The notes under the pieces are model-generated. The model worked only from the letters and a program-made list of their open reading frames with translations, did not search any database and was not told where the DNA came from. Made by a program: the position numbers and the translations under genes. A DNA stretch of 64,000 bases from Chloroflexota bacterium (GTDB lineage Bacteria; Chloroflexota; Anaerolineae; Aggregatilineales; Ch27), in NCBI GenBank assembly GCA_019873685.1, contig JAIOAT010000002.1, forward strand, positions 82,463 through 146,462, given 5' to 3'. Positions 46,666-54,903 of this stretch are shown here, piece after piece. Numbering within the stretch: position 1 is the stretch's first letter; every line of letters starts with the position of its first letter.

Positions 46666-47613
46666 CTATGGCTCGAAGTCAAACAGCAGGAAATCGCCGG
46701 GCAGGTTGGCGGCATCGTAGGCATCCTGAGCCGCGGCCAGGATTTCCTCATCGTCGTCAGCTTCTGCGCGGGCAATGATGGCGTGAAGTGTCCGGCGGGC
46801 TTCTTCCCCGCCGATTTCACCCAGCGCCCAGATGGCTACCTCCAGGATTTCGGTATCGTCTGTGCTTTCGATCAGGCGGATCAGGTCAGGCACAGCCTCT
46901 TCGAGGCCGATATGCCCGGCAGCGCGGGCGGCCTCGTACTGCATTTCCGGTGTTGAGCTGTTCAACTCCCGGATGATCTGAGGCGCCCAGTCCTCGTCAC
47001 AGGTGCGCCCCATGGCAAAGACGGCGCTCATGCGCAGCGGCAACTCATCAGCGTTGTAGAACTCGCGGATCATCTCGTCCACGCCTTCGCGGCTGCAGTT
47101 GGCAATCGCTTCCAGCGCGTGGCGGCGCAGTTCATCATCCTCATCGGAATGCAGGATGCGCAGCACGGTATCCTGGGACAGGCGCGCGTCGGCGCGGCTG
47201 ATTTCCTCGTACTCGCCCAGCAGGATAAAACGGCCCAGTTCGGTGATGGCGGCGCAGCGAACATCCTGGCTGACGTCGTGCTGGGCAATGTCCACCAGCT
47301 TGCGCAGGTATTCGACCGTCTCATCCTCCCACAGGCCCTCAATGGCGTACTGACGCACTTCGCTATCAGGATCGTTGAGCGCCAGGTGGTTGATGCCCTG
47401 AAAATCCAGCTCAAAGTTGCTTTCACTGACTTCGTTCAGGTGCTGCAGCAGCGACCGCCGCCGCTCAACCGGGATTGACGGCCAGTCCCTGGCCAGGCGG
47501 TTCAGTTGCTGCCGGTCCAGCCCGGAAAGGCCATAGACGGTGGCGGCGTCAAAGGGCCGGCTTTCGTCGAGCAGGATGGGCATGATGTCTTGGAAGTCTC
47601 TTGGCTTGACCAT
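46666..47613 (-). CDS. HEAT-repeat protein
   Basis: A soluble 315-residue protein made of about six HEAT-type helix pairs (for example ELRRHALEAIANC, PLRMSAVFAMGRTC, EMQYEAARAAGHIG, EILEVAIWALGEIGG). It has no catalytic motif and is acidic overall; such proteins are scaffolds for protein binding. It starts 18 bases after the site-2 protease gene, so both come from one promoter. The pairing may mean a part in regulated membrane proteolysis, but this is only suggested by context. Confidence 0.83.
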   Translation of the reverse strand: MVKPRDFQDIMPILLDESRPFDAATVYGLSGLDRQQLNRLARDWPSIPVERRRSLLQHLNEVSESNFELDFQGINHLALNDPDSEVRQYAIEGLWEDETVEYLRKLVDIAQHDVSQDVRCAAITELGRFILLGEYEEISRADARLSQDTVLRILHSDEDDELRRHALEAIANCSREGVDEMIREFYNADELPLRMSAVFAMGRTCDEDWAPQIIRELNSSTPEMQYEAARAAGHIGLEEAVPDLIRLIESTDDTEILEVAIWALGEIGGEEARRTLHAIIARAEADDDEEILAAAQDAYDAANLPGDFLLFDFEP

Positions 47614-47631
47614 AGCTCCTCGTATGGCAGG

Positions 47632-49047
47632 TTACGGTAGATGCTGTATGACCGGGTTGACGATGTCGTTGACGATGAAGATGCCCATGGCTCCCAGCAG
47701 GAGCAGAAGGCCGATCATGTGCACCATGCCTTCGCGCTCCGGGGGAATCGGCTTGCCACGCAGCAATTCGATCACCACAAACAGGATGCGGCCACCATCC
47801 AGGCTGGGAATGGGCAGCAGATTGGTGAGGCCGAGGGCCAGGCTGATCACGGCGGCGAAATCCAGGATGGGCAGGACGTTCTGGTACTCAAAGCTTTCTT
47901 CGAGTCGCTGCCCGCCGATCTGGCTGATGCCGACGATGCTGATGGGGCGAGCCTGGTTCGGATCCAGGTTGCCACGGATGATCTCGATTGGCGCTTCGAC
48001 AATCATGCGCACAGTGTCGCCGGTGCGGGCCAGACTATAGTTGATGGCGTCGCCCAGGCTGGCTGGCTCAAAGTCGATGATGGCGTCGTAGTCAGCCAGG
48101 GTGAAACCGAGCGCAGCGTTAGACTGCTGGGCGCCGATGGAGATACCGATGGGACCCTGGTTGGCCGGTGGGTCGACGCGCGGGGTCAGGCGGACGGTGA
48201 ATTGCTCGCCGTTGCGTTCAATGAGGAGGGCGATTTCCTGCCCCTTGTGGGCGTTAGTGAATTGTTGCAGGCTGGTCAGGGAGGTGAATTTCTGACCATT
48301 GCCTTCCAGTACAATGTCGCCCGGTTGCAGACCGGCCAGATCTGCCGGCGAGTCCTTCACTACAGCCAGGATCACCACGTTCTCTACTGACCCGGCAGGC
48401 GTGACCGAGTCGACGGGCAGGGTTGCTTCGAAGGTTTCTGTACCGCGTTCCACGGTCAGGGTGACCTGCGTACCTTCGCGGAAGGCCAGGTATTCGGTCA
48501 ATGCAGCGCTGGAATCGATGTAGTCGCCGTCAACTCGAACGATGACGTCGCCTGCCTGCAAACCCGCCGCTGCAGCCGGCGAATTCTGCGCCACGCTGCG
48601 GATGGCCACAGTAGCCCCACGAACTACCGGCAGCCCGATCAGGGCCATGATCATGAAGACGACCATCGCCGTCACAAAGTTCATCCCCGCCCCCGCGGCC
48701 AGGAACACAATTCGTTCCCAGGGCTTGGCCATGAACACGCTCTTGGGGTTTTCTACCCCGCGCCGCCGCGCTTCTGCCCAGTCGCCGGAAGCCTGGGCGT
48801 CGCCGACGGGGCGCACAAAATCCTCCCCCAGTGGACGCACGAAGCCGCCCAGCGGCAACCAGTTCAGCGTGTACTCAGTGCCCCGGTGCTGAAACAGGCG
48901 GGTGATCCGTGGTGGGAAGCCGATCCCGAATTCCAGGATGGTAATCCCCACAAGCTTGCCAGCGATGAAGTGGCCGATTTCATGCAGCAGGATGGTGGGG
49001 ACAAGCATGATCACAAACGAGGCTAGCGACAAAAGGAAGTCGTTCAT
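47632..49047 (-). CDS. rseP: Site-2 protease (M50) with PDZ domains
   Basis: A membrane zinc protease of 471 residues. HEIGH (residues 22-26) is in the first helix, and the third ligand is in the LDGGRILF motif near the end. Two PDZ-like domains lie between (about residues 140-320: NSPAAAAGLQAGDVIVRVDG and DSPADLAGLQPGDIVLEGNG). Related enzymes cut anti-sigma factors or membrane signal remnants in stress signalling. It has a near-consensus promoter. No sigma or anti-sigma gene lies nearby. Confidence 0.92.
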   Translation of the reverse strand: MNDFLLSLASFVIMLVPTILLHEIGHFIAGKLVGITILEFGIGFPPRITRLFQHRGTEYTLNWLPLGGFVRPLGEDFVRPVGDAQASGDWAEARRRGVENPKSVFMAKPWERIVFLAAGAGMNFVTAMVVFMIMALIGLPVVRGATVAIRSVAQNSPAAAAGLQAGDVIVRVDGDYIDSSAALTEYLAFREGTQVTLTVERGTETFEATLPVDSVTPAGSVENVVILAVVKDSPADLAGLQPGDIVLEGNGQKFTSLTSLQQFTNAHKGQEIALLIERNGEQFTVRLTPRVDPPANQGPIGISIGAQQSNAALGFTLADYDAIIDFEPASLGDAINYSLARTGDTVRMIVEAPIEIIRGNLDPNQARPISIVGISQIGGQRLEESFEYQNVLPILDFAAVISLALGLTNLLPIPSLDGGRILFVVIELLRGKPIPPEREGMVHMIGLLLLLGAMGIFIVNDIVNPVIQHLP

Positions 49048-49163
49048 GGTTTACCTTTACAGGGGCCTGCAGCAGTTGGGGCCTGGTCTGACGAACGAAG
49101 GGGCGCTTGTACGCCCCCTGGCACTTACACTATGGATCCTGCTTCGGTGGCCACACTACCCGA

Positions 49164-49192
49164 ATTATAACCCCGGGCCGGATGCCTATCAA
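49164..49192 (-). promoter_or_regulatory. Promoter of the site-2 protease operon
   Basis: On the minus strand TTGATA (49187-49192) and a perfect TATAAT (49164-49169) are 17 bases apart. A short 7-bp hairpin (AGGGGCG with CGCCCCCT) lies in the leader near 49099-49118. Confidence 0.8.
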
Positions 49193-49243
49193 GATGCCGC
49201 GTGAGCAGGACGTGCTTTCTAACGATCCGTTAAGCCCATCGCC

Positions 49244-50233
49244 TTATGCTGTCTCAAGGCGCGCCGGCCCGCCTGGCACAGCGCGATAGATCTGCAGTAC
49301 ACCGGGCAAGTGGCGCAGGCGTGGCTCGATCACGCTGGCCGAGGCGGCGGTACAGATACAATGCACGTTGGGGCCAGCGTCGATGGTGAAGCAGACATCC
49401 AGTCCTTCGGAATCCCGCCAGCGCCGCACCTGTTGCATGACCGCCAGGGTAGCGGGTTCCCAGTACATCAGAGAGGGGTTGCCGGTCATCATCACGCTGT
49501 GCATTACATTGCTGTCAAGCTCCACTACCGGAGCCAGCGCCGCAAAATCGCGGGCCAGAATGGCGGCCCGGCAGCGCTCAAAGCGTTCTTGAGCGGTAGC
49601 CAGCCGGGCGCTCTGCAGGGGGCTGGTGGCGGCAATGGCATGGCCGGCAGTTGAGCCTGTGGTCTTATGGGCGCGGCTGACAACAGCGATGAGATCGACG
49701 AGGTCCCAGTGATCGGGCGGGGCGAAACTTTCGGCGTAGGAGTCTTCGTGGGTAGCTCCGGTGTACCAGGCCACGAATCCGCCGGGGATTGATCTGGCGG
49801 CGGAACCGGACCCCAGACGGGCCAGGGCGCTTAACTCGCGTTCGCTGAGATGCAGGCCCAGCGCGGTTGTAGCGGCAAGGGAAAGCGCGGCAAAGGCGGA
49901 CGCTGAGGAGGCGATCCCGGCGCCAGTCGGAAAATTGTTGGAGGAATCGACGCGGGCGAATCCCTGATGCCCGCTCAGGCGGCGGATGTGATTGAGATGG
50001 TGGACAACGCGGTCGCGGGTAGCCCCGGTAACTTCTTCACCGTTGATGATTACCTCATCAGCCGCCAGCCGATCTTCCCAGTCGACGCGGGTGCGGGTCT
50101 GCAAGCCGGCCAGATTGAACGAGATTGAGGGCGAGGCGGGAAGGCGCAGCCGGTCATCTGCATTGCCCCAGTACTTGATCAGGGCAATGTTCGGCGAGGC
50201 AATGGCGATTGCCGTGCAGGTTTCCATAGTCAC
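49244..50233 (-). CDS. Mevalonate (di)phosphate decarboxylase family enzyme
   Basis: A GHMP-fold decarboxylase of 329 residues. The family marks are NIALIKYWG near the start, the ATP loop GAGIASSASAF, ARSIPGGFVAW, and the catalytic aspartate in FTIDAGPNVH. The bacterial diphosphate enzymes usually read KYWGK; here it is KYWGN. Since an isopentenyl phosphate kinase is encoded nearby, I think the substrate is more likely mevalonate 5-phosphate, giving isopentenyl phosphate, as shown for the Roseiflexus relative. A diphosphate substrate cannot be ruled out by eye. It is last in a unit with yraN, miaA and a membrane protein. The GTG at 50233 follows AGAGGAAG. Confidence 0.88.
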   Translation of the reverse strand: MTMETCTAIAIASPNIALIKYWGNADDRLRLPASPSISFNLAGLQTRTRVDWEDRLAADEVIINGEEVTGATRDRVVHHLNHIRRLSGHQGFARVDSSNNFPTGAGIASSASAFAALSLAATTALGLHLSERELSALARLGSGSAARSIPGGFVAWYTGATHEDSYAESFAPPDHWDLVDLIAVVSRAHKTTGSTAGHAIAATSPLQSARLATAQERFERCRAAILARDFAALAPVVELDSNVMHSVMMTGNPSLMYWEPATLAVMQQVRRWRDSEGLDVCFTIDAGPNVHCICTAASASVIEPRLRHLPGVLQIYRAVPGGPARLETA

Positions 50234-50262
50234 AAAGCTTCCTCTTCAGCTTGTCGGGGCGG

Positions 50263-50982
50263 TTAGCCGCCAAGTGGCTGGGCCTGGCTGACCAGGCCAA
50301 TCGAAAACTCCACCGTGTTCGAGCTTAGCTCCGAGGTGACATAGACACCCTGCGTGTTGAAGATGGGCGTGGCTGTAGCGCCGGGCGGTACGTTGAGGAT
50401 GCCGGGGAAACGGTTGCGGTAGATGGCCCGCATGGCGTAATTGCCGGCCTGCAGGTTCAGGTTGCTCAGGCGAGCCGGGGAAAAGGTAATCGATTCGGTG
50501 CAACGTTGGCGGGGGCCAAGCACATGCAGCGTTTCCACGGGGAAGCTCTGCCGCTCCGGATTCGGTGGACGCAGAGTTGCCGGTTCGCTGAAGATGGCCC
50601 GATCAGGCAGGCGTGTGATCTCGATACTCAGGCCGGGCGCGCCATCATTGCGGAGCAGGGTTTCCTGCGGGACGAAAAACAGCGTTACCGGGCCAACACC
50701 GGTATTGTTGAAGGTGATATTGACGACCAGGTCTTCGTTCATGCCGATGTTACGCCGTGGCAGATCGATCTCGAGTTGCAGCGCACTGCTGGAGCGAGCG
50801 GCTAGCAACGACTGGTTGTTGCCGCCGGGGATGGGATGAGCCAGAGCACTGCAAGGCACGCCAAAGCGACTGGTGGGGGCGACCTGCGGCAGCGTAATCA
50901 TCAGGAGCATGACCAGGGCGAAGACAACCGCCACCATGACGTTGCTATTCGTCTCTTGGAAGAACGCTCTTGCTCGTTGCAT
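50263..50982 (-). CDS. Membrane-anchored protein, unknown
   Basis: I do not recognise this 239-residue protein. It has one membrane helix (about residues 15-35), then an extracytoplasmic beta-rich part resembling an Ig-like or COG1470-type fold (NITFNNTGVGPVTLFFVPQ, then the GNYAMRAIYRNRF strand). It is embedded in the miaA unit; its start overlaps the end of miaA by about 38 bases. Alternative starts are a TTG at 50997 and an ATG at 50937 that would avoid the overlap. No function can be given. Confidence 0.68.
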   Translation of the reverse strand: MQRARAFFQETNSNVMVAVVFALVMLLMITLPQVAPTSRFGVPCSALAHPIPGGNNQSLLAARSSSALQLEIDLPRRNIGMNEDLVVNITFNNTGVGPVTLFFVPQETLLRNDGAPGLSIEITRLPDRAIFSEPATLRPPNPERQSFPVETLHVLGPRQRCTESITFSPARLSNLNLQAGNYAMRAIYRNRFPGILNVPPGATATPIFNTQGVYVTSELSSNTVEFSIGLVSQAQPLGG

Positions 50983-51931
50983 GGGGATCGCTTTCAAGCC
51001 ATCGGCGCACGAACTCTATGATAGTCTCCGCCGGGGTTTCTGTCATGTCAAACCAGTGCGCGTTGCGGTTGTACTTGCGGAACCAGACTTCCTGGCGCCG
51101 GGCAAAATCGCGTGTTTCTCGCCGCAGCGCCGTAACGGCTTCTTCCAGGGAACACTCACCTTCCAGGTAGGCAATGATCTGGCGGTATCCCAACCCGCTC
51201 ATGGCCGGGCAGCGGCGGTCAAAGCCTGCAGCCAGCAACCCCCGCACTTCCTCCAGCAGACCAGACGCCAGCATGTGGTCGATGCGGGCATCGATGCGGG
51301 TATGCAGATCGTGGCGTGGGCGGGTGAGGCCGATCTGCAGGATGTGATACGGGGGAGGGACGCGACGCTGCTGGGCGCTGATCGGCTGGCCCGATTCCAG
51401 AAAGACCTCCAGCGCACGCACAACCCGGCGCACGTTGTGGGGGTGGATGCGGGCGGCAGCTTCTGGATCGCATTGCCTGAGGCGTTCCCAGAGTGCGGCT
51501 GGCCCGCGCTGCTCCGCATACGCTTCCAGTTCGGTGCGCAGGGCTGGGTTGGGGCGGACTTCCGGGATGCACCACCCCTCGATCACGGCGCTGATGTACT
51601 GCCCTGTCCCGCCGACAAGCAACGGCAGGCGGTCCCGACGGAGGATATCGTTGATCGCTGCGTAGGCCAACCGCTGGAAGGTAGCCAGCGAAAGCGTCTG
51701 GGCGGGGGTGACGATGTCCAGCAGGTGGTGTGGCACCAGCGCTCGCTCGGCAAAAGTCGGTTTGGCTACGCCGATGTCCATCCCGATGTAGACCAGCCGG
51801 CTATCGGCGCTGACGATCTCGCCGTTGAATGTCTGTGCCAGAACCAGGGCCAGCGCCGTTTTGCCGACGGCGGTCGGTCCCAGCAGGACGATCAGCGGAC
51901 CGGTAGCGGGATCATCACCAGCTGATGGCAT
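50945..51931 (-). CDS. miaA: tRNA dimethylallyltransferase
   Basis: MiaA adds a dimethylallyl group from DMAPP to A37 of tRNAs that read UNN codons. The P-loop GPTAVGKT is at the start, then DSRLVYIGMDIGVAKP, LVGGTGQY and the arginine-rich region near YRQIIAYLEGE are all standard. I chose the ATG at 51931, with GAGG about 8 bases before it; a GTG at 51958 is possible. It overlaps the end of yraN by 17 bases. It consumes the product of the decarboxylase two genes on, which fits the shared operon. Confidence 0.96.
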   Translation of the reverse strand: MPSAGDDPATGPLIVLLGPTAVGKTALALVLAQTFNGEIVSADSRLVYIGMDIGVAKPTFAERALVPHHLLDIVTPAQTLSLATFQRLAYAAINDILRRDRLPLLVGGTGQYISAVIEGWCIPEVRPNPALRTELEAYAEQRGPAALWERLRQCDPEAAARIHPHNVRRVVRALEVFLESGQPISAQQRRVPPPYHILQIGLTRPRHDLHTRIDARIDHMLASGLLEEVRGLLAAGFDRRCPAMSGLGYRQIIAYLEGECSLEEAVTALRRETRDFARRQEVWFRKYNRNAHWFDMTETPAETIIEFVRRWLESDPHATSKSVLPRDE

Positions 51932-52277
51932 CGCGGATGACCTCAATGCAGGTTCCACGGCGATTCAGGGCGACGACGGCCAGGTCCACGCGCCAGGAAG
52001 ACTCCTCAAGGTTATGTGTTTCCAGATAGGTATTGATGGCGGTCAGCAGGCGATTCTGCTTGGATGTGGTCAGGCTTTCAATGGCCGGGTTGGTATCCTG
52101 GGCGCGGCGTGTGCGCACTTCCACGAAGACCCATTCATCCCCCTGGCGGGCCACGATGTCCAGTTCACCGCTGGTGCAGCGCCAGTTGCGCTCAACAATC
52201 CGGTAGCCCTGTGCTTGCAGATGGTTGGCAACGAGCGCCTCGCCATAGGCGCCCAGTTGCATTCGCGGGGTTGGCAT
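51915..52277 (-). CDS. yraN: YraN/UPF0102-family nuclease-fold protein
   Basis: A 120-residue protein with the family marks GAYGEALVANHLQAQGYRIVERNW, GELDIVA and WVFVEVRTRR, which form a restriction-endonuclease-like fold with Asp, Glu and Lys/Arg-type catalytic positions. Its cellular role is poorly known; a part in DNA repair or processing has been suggested. It is the first gene of the unit that continues with miaA. Confidence 0.92.
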   Translation of the reverse strand: MPTPRMQLGAYGEALVANHLQAQGYRIVERNWRCTSGELDIVARQGDEWVFVEVRTRRAQDTNPAIESLTTSKQNRLLTAINTYLETHNLEESSWRVDLAVVALNRRGTCIEVIRDAISW

Positions 52278-52355
52278 CGGCGGTTGACCTGCCTGTGTGC
52301 TATCGTCGCTGGGGATGTTTTCTAACCCAGGATGGAAGGGAAAGCAAGCTAGTTG

Positions 52356-52385
52356 TTGCTTTACGCTTGGCGCACGTGCTACAAT
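52356..52385 (+). promoter_or_regulatory. Promoter of the cNMP-binding gene
   Basis: TTGCTT (52356-52361) and an extended -10 TGCTACAAT ending at 52385 are separated by 18 bases. Confidence 0.7.
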
Positions 52386-52426
52386 TCAGTTATCTTAGTG
52401 ATTGACATAAGCTGGCAGGAGTTCCC

Positions 52427-52918
52427 ATGTCCCTCATGACTGTGTTGCGGCAAGCTGACATCTTCTACGAGCTTACCGACAGCCAGCTTGAGCAGGTCGC
52501 TGCTATCTGCGAAGAACGCACTTTTGAGGCCGGCGAGATTGTCTTTGAGGAAAACACGCACGGCGATGAGCTATACGTGATCGCCTACGGCGAGATCGAG
52601 ATTCAGGTGAACCCGGCCTTGATCAGCGGGCGCGAGACTGCTGGCCCGCAGACCATCGCAACGTTGCGTCGTGGGCAGTCGTTTGGCGAGATCGCCCTGG
52701 TGGATGAAGGGCTGCGTTCGGCGTCCGCACGCTGTGCTCAGCACGATACGCGGCTGATCGTCATCCCGCGTGACAAGCTGATGCAGCTCTGCGAGGCCCA
52801 GCCGCAGCTGGGATACCGCCTGATGCGTAACCTGGCTGCTGACCTGGCGATGAAAATCCGCAACACCGATCTGCAGGTGCGGGAGCAGCTGACCTGGGGG
52901 CCGGAGCGAAGCAGGTAA
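52427..52918 (+). CDS. Stand-alone cyclic nucleotide-binding domain protein
   Basis: A 163-residue CRP-like sensory domain. The phosphate-binding cassette reads FGEIALVDEGLRSASA, close to the FGExAL...RSA pattern, so it may truly bind a cyclic nucleotide. There is no DNA-binding helix-turn-helix after the domain; the protein ends in a helix and short tail. It could work by contacting another protein. It has its own promoter and terminator and sits between the miaA and UbiA units. Confidence 0.87.
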   Translation: MSLMTVLRQADIFYELTDSQLEQVAAICEERTFEAGEIVFEENTHGDELYVIAYGEIEIQVNPALISGRETAGPQTIATLRRGQSFGEIALVDEGLRSASARCAQHDTRLIVIPRDKLMQLCEAQPQLGYRLMRNLAADLAMKIRNTDLQVREQLTWGPERSR

Positions 52919-52957
52919 GACTGTAATTCAGGCTGGTTCTTCACCCTGATGCTCCAG

Positions 52958-52987
52958 CGCGCAACCTCCTTCCCGGTTGCGCGTTTT
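52958..52987 (+). terminator. Terminator of the cNMP-binding gene
   Basis: CGCGCAACC (52958-52966) pairs with GGTTGCGCG (52975-52983), with an 8-base loop and TTTT. Confidence 0.88.
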
Positions 52988-53031
52988 CTGTTATGATTGG
53001 TGGGACGTATCCGCAAACAGGTATGGGGATT

Positions 53032-53946
53032 ATGAGCGATATCACCGATGCCCGGCAGGCACGACTGCGGACCCTGACTCAGATTCCGGTGGCGTTATTG
53101 CGTACCATGCGCCCCCGGCAATGGGTCAAGAACGGCATGGTCTTTGTCGGGCTGGTTTTTGATGCGCAGATGTTTGATCTGCAGGCGACCGCCAGGGTCG
53201 CCGTTGCCTTCGTGCTGTTCTGCCTGGTCGCAGGCACGGTCTACATCATCAACGATCTGGCCGACCTTGAGAGGGATCGGCTTCACCCGCGCAAACGGTA
53301 CCGGCCGTTGCCCGCCGGGGAACTGCCGGTTAGTGTGGCCGTTGCGGCGGGGGTATTGCTGCCGCTGATCACGCTGGGGATTGCGGCGTGGTTCAGCCCA
53401 CCGCTGGCGCTGACGCTACTGGGCTATCTGCTGCTTCAGCTGGCTTATTCCTTCTGGCTGAAGAATGTGGTCCTGATCGATGTGCTGGTGATCGGTGCGG
53501 GCTTTTTGCTGAGGGTTGTGGCCGGTGTGGTGGTGATTGAGGTAGCCCGCTTTTCGCCGTGGTTGTATGTGGTGACCGGCTTTGCCTCCCTGTTCTTTGC
53601 GGTAGGCAAGCGGCGGCAGGAGCTTCTGCTCCTGAACGATAGGGCGGAAGCTGTGCGCCCGGCGTACCGCAGCTATACCCCGGCGTTGCTGGATGAAATG
53701 CTGCGGATGGTCACGACCGGGACGTTGCTGGCGTACACACTCTACACATTCGAGGCGCATCCAGAGCGACCTTTCATGCTGTTGACCATCCCGTTCGCGC
53801 TCTACGGGATCATGCGTTATCTGTACGTGATCCATGTCCAGGGGAAGGGCAGCGCACCGGACGAAGTATTGCTGGAAGACATTCCCCTGATGGTCACCAT
53901 TCTGCTGTGGGGGCTGGTCGTTGTCGGCGTGCTGTACCTGAGTTGA
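53032..53946 (+). CDS. UbiA-family prenyl-phosphate phosphoribosyltransferase-like protein
   Basis: An integral membrane transferase of about 304 residues with eight or nine helices. MRPRQWVKN and NDLADLERDRLHPRKRYRPLPAG match the decaprenyl-phosphate phosphoribosyltransferase branch of UbiA (NDxxDxxxDRxHPxKRxRP), which makes a polyprenyl-phosphate sugar donor in actinobacteria. The exact acceptor here is not known. The start is uncertain: I took the ATG at 53032; ATGs at 53023 and 52993 are in frame. It is cotranscribed with mevalonate kinase and isopentenyl phosphate kinase (gaps of 6 and about 10 bases), so isoprenoid supply and use are linked. Confidence 0.87.
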   Translation: MSDITDARQARLRTLTQIPVALLRTMRPRQWVKNGMVFVGLVFDAQMFDLQATARVAVAFVLFCLVAGTVYIINDLADLERDRLHPRKRYRPLPAGELPVSVAVAAGVLLPLITLGIAAWFSPPLALTLLGYLLLQLAYSFWLKNVVLIDVLVIGAGFLLRVVAGVVVIEVARFSPWLYVVTGFASLFFAVGKRRQELLLLNDRAEAVRPAYRSYTPALLDEMLRMVTTGTLLAYTLYTFEAHPERPFMLLTIPFALYGIMRYLYVIHVQGKGSAPDEVLLEDIPLMVTILLWGLVVVGVLYLS

Positions 53947-53952
53947 CCGCCT

Positions 53953-54891
53953 ATGGCAGAGATCACGGCTACCGCGCCGGGCAAGATCATCCTGTTTGGT
54001 GAACATGCGGTGGTTTACGGCCAGCCGGCGATTGCCGTCCCGCTCCCGGCGGTACAAAGCCGGGCCGTGGTCAGGCCAGGGCGAGCCGGTGAAGGACTGA
54101 TCATCGTCGCCGCTAACCTGGGGCGTACCTTTGTCGTCAGAACGGACGCCCAACCGGATGATCCGGCGCTGGTGGTGGCTGCGCGGTTGCTTCTGACTCA
54201 TCTCCGCCAGCCTGTGCCGGATTTGCAGGTGGTGCTGCACAGCACGATTCCCGTTGCCAGCGGCCTGGGCAGCGGGGCCGCCGTGACCACGGCCCTGCTA
54301 CGCGCTCTGAGCGTTGCACTGGGACAACCACTGGACAATGAGACGCTGAACGCCCTGGTCTACGAGGTCGAGAAGCTATATCACGGCACACCCAGCGGCA
54401 TCGATAATACGGTAGTGGTCTATGAGCGCCCGGTCTACTTTGTCCGGGGTCAGCCGATCGAGACCTTCACAGTCGGCGCACCGGTGCATCTGCTGGTGGC
54501 CGATACAGGACTGGCCAGTCCGACCCATGTGGCGGTCGGCGACGTACGGCGGCTCCGCGATGCAGAGCCGGCTCGGATTGACGCCGTGCTGGAGAGAATC
54601 GGCACAGTGGCGCGCTCGGCGCGTTCGGCGATCGAACGGGGTGATACCCTAACCCTGGGAAGGCTAGCCCGCGAGAACCAGGCCCTGCTGCGGGAATTGA
54701 CTGTCTCATCCGAGGCGCTGGAGACTCTTATCGCTGCCGCAGAAGGTGCAGGCGCGTTAGGGGCCAAACTTTCCGGCGCGGGGCGTGGGGGCAACCTGAT
54801 CGCCTTTGTCAGGGCGGAGGCGGCGCCGGCTGTTATGGCGGCGCTCAAATCAGCCGGCGCCGTGCGGGTACTGTACACCGTGTTGACATGA
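53953..54891 (+). CDS. mvk: Mevalonate kinase
   Basis: A GHMP kinase that phosphorylates mevalonate at the 5-hydroxyl. The start is APGKIILFGEHAVVYG, the ATP loop is PVASGLGSGAAVTTALL, the catalytic-site region is GTPSGIDNTVV, and the third motif is KLSGAGRGGN. The 312-residue length and motif order fit mevalonate kinase rather than other GHMP members. It stands between the UbiA-like gene and isopentenyl phosphate kinase. No phosphomevalonate kinase is in the window. Confidence 0.94.
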   Translation: MAEITATAPGKIILFGEHAVVYGQPAIAVPLPAVQSRAVVRPGRAGEGLIIVAANLGRTFVVRTDAQPDDPALVVAARLLLTHLRQPVPDLQVVLHSTIPVASGLGSGAAVTTALLRALSVALGQPLDNETLNALVYEVEKLYHGTPSGIDNTVVVYERPVYFVRGQPIETFTVGAPVHLLVADTGLASPTHVAVGDVRRLRDAEPARIDAVLERIGTVARSARSAIERGDTLTLGRLARENQALLRELTVSSEALETLIAAAEGAGALGAKLSGAGRGGNLIAFVRAEAAPAVMAALKSAGAVRVLYTVLT

Positions 54892-54903
54892 GGGGCAGGT
54901 GTG

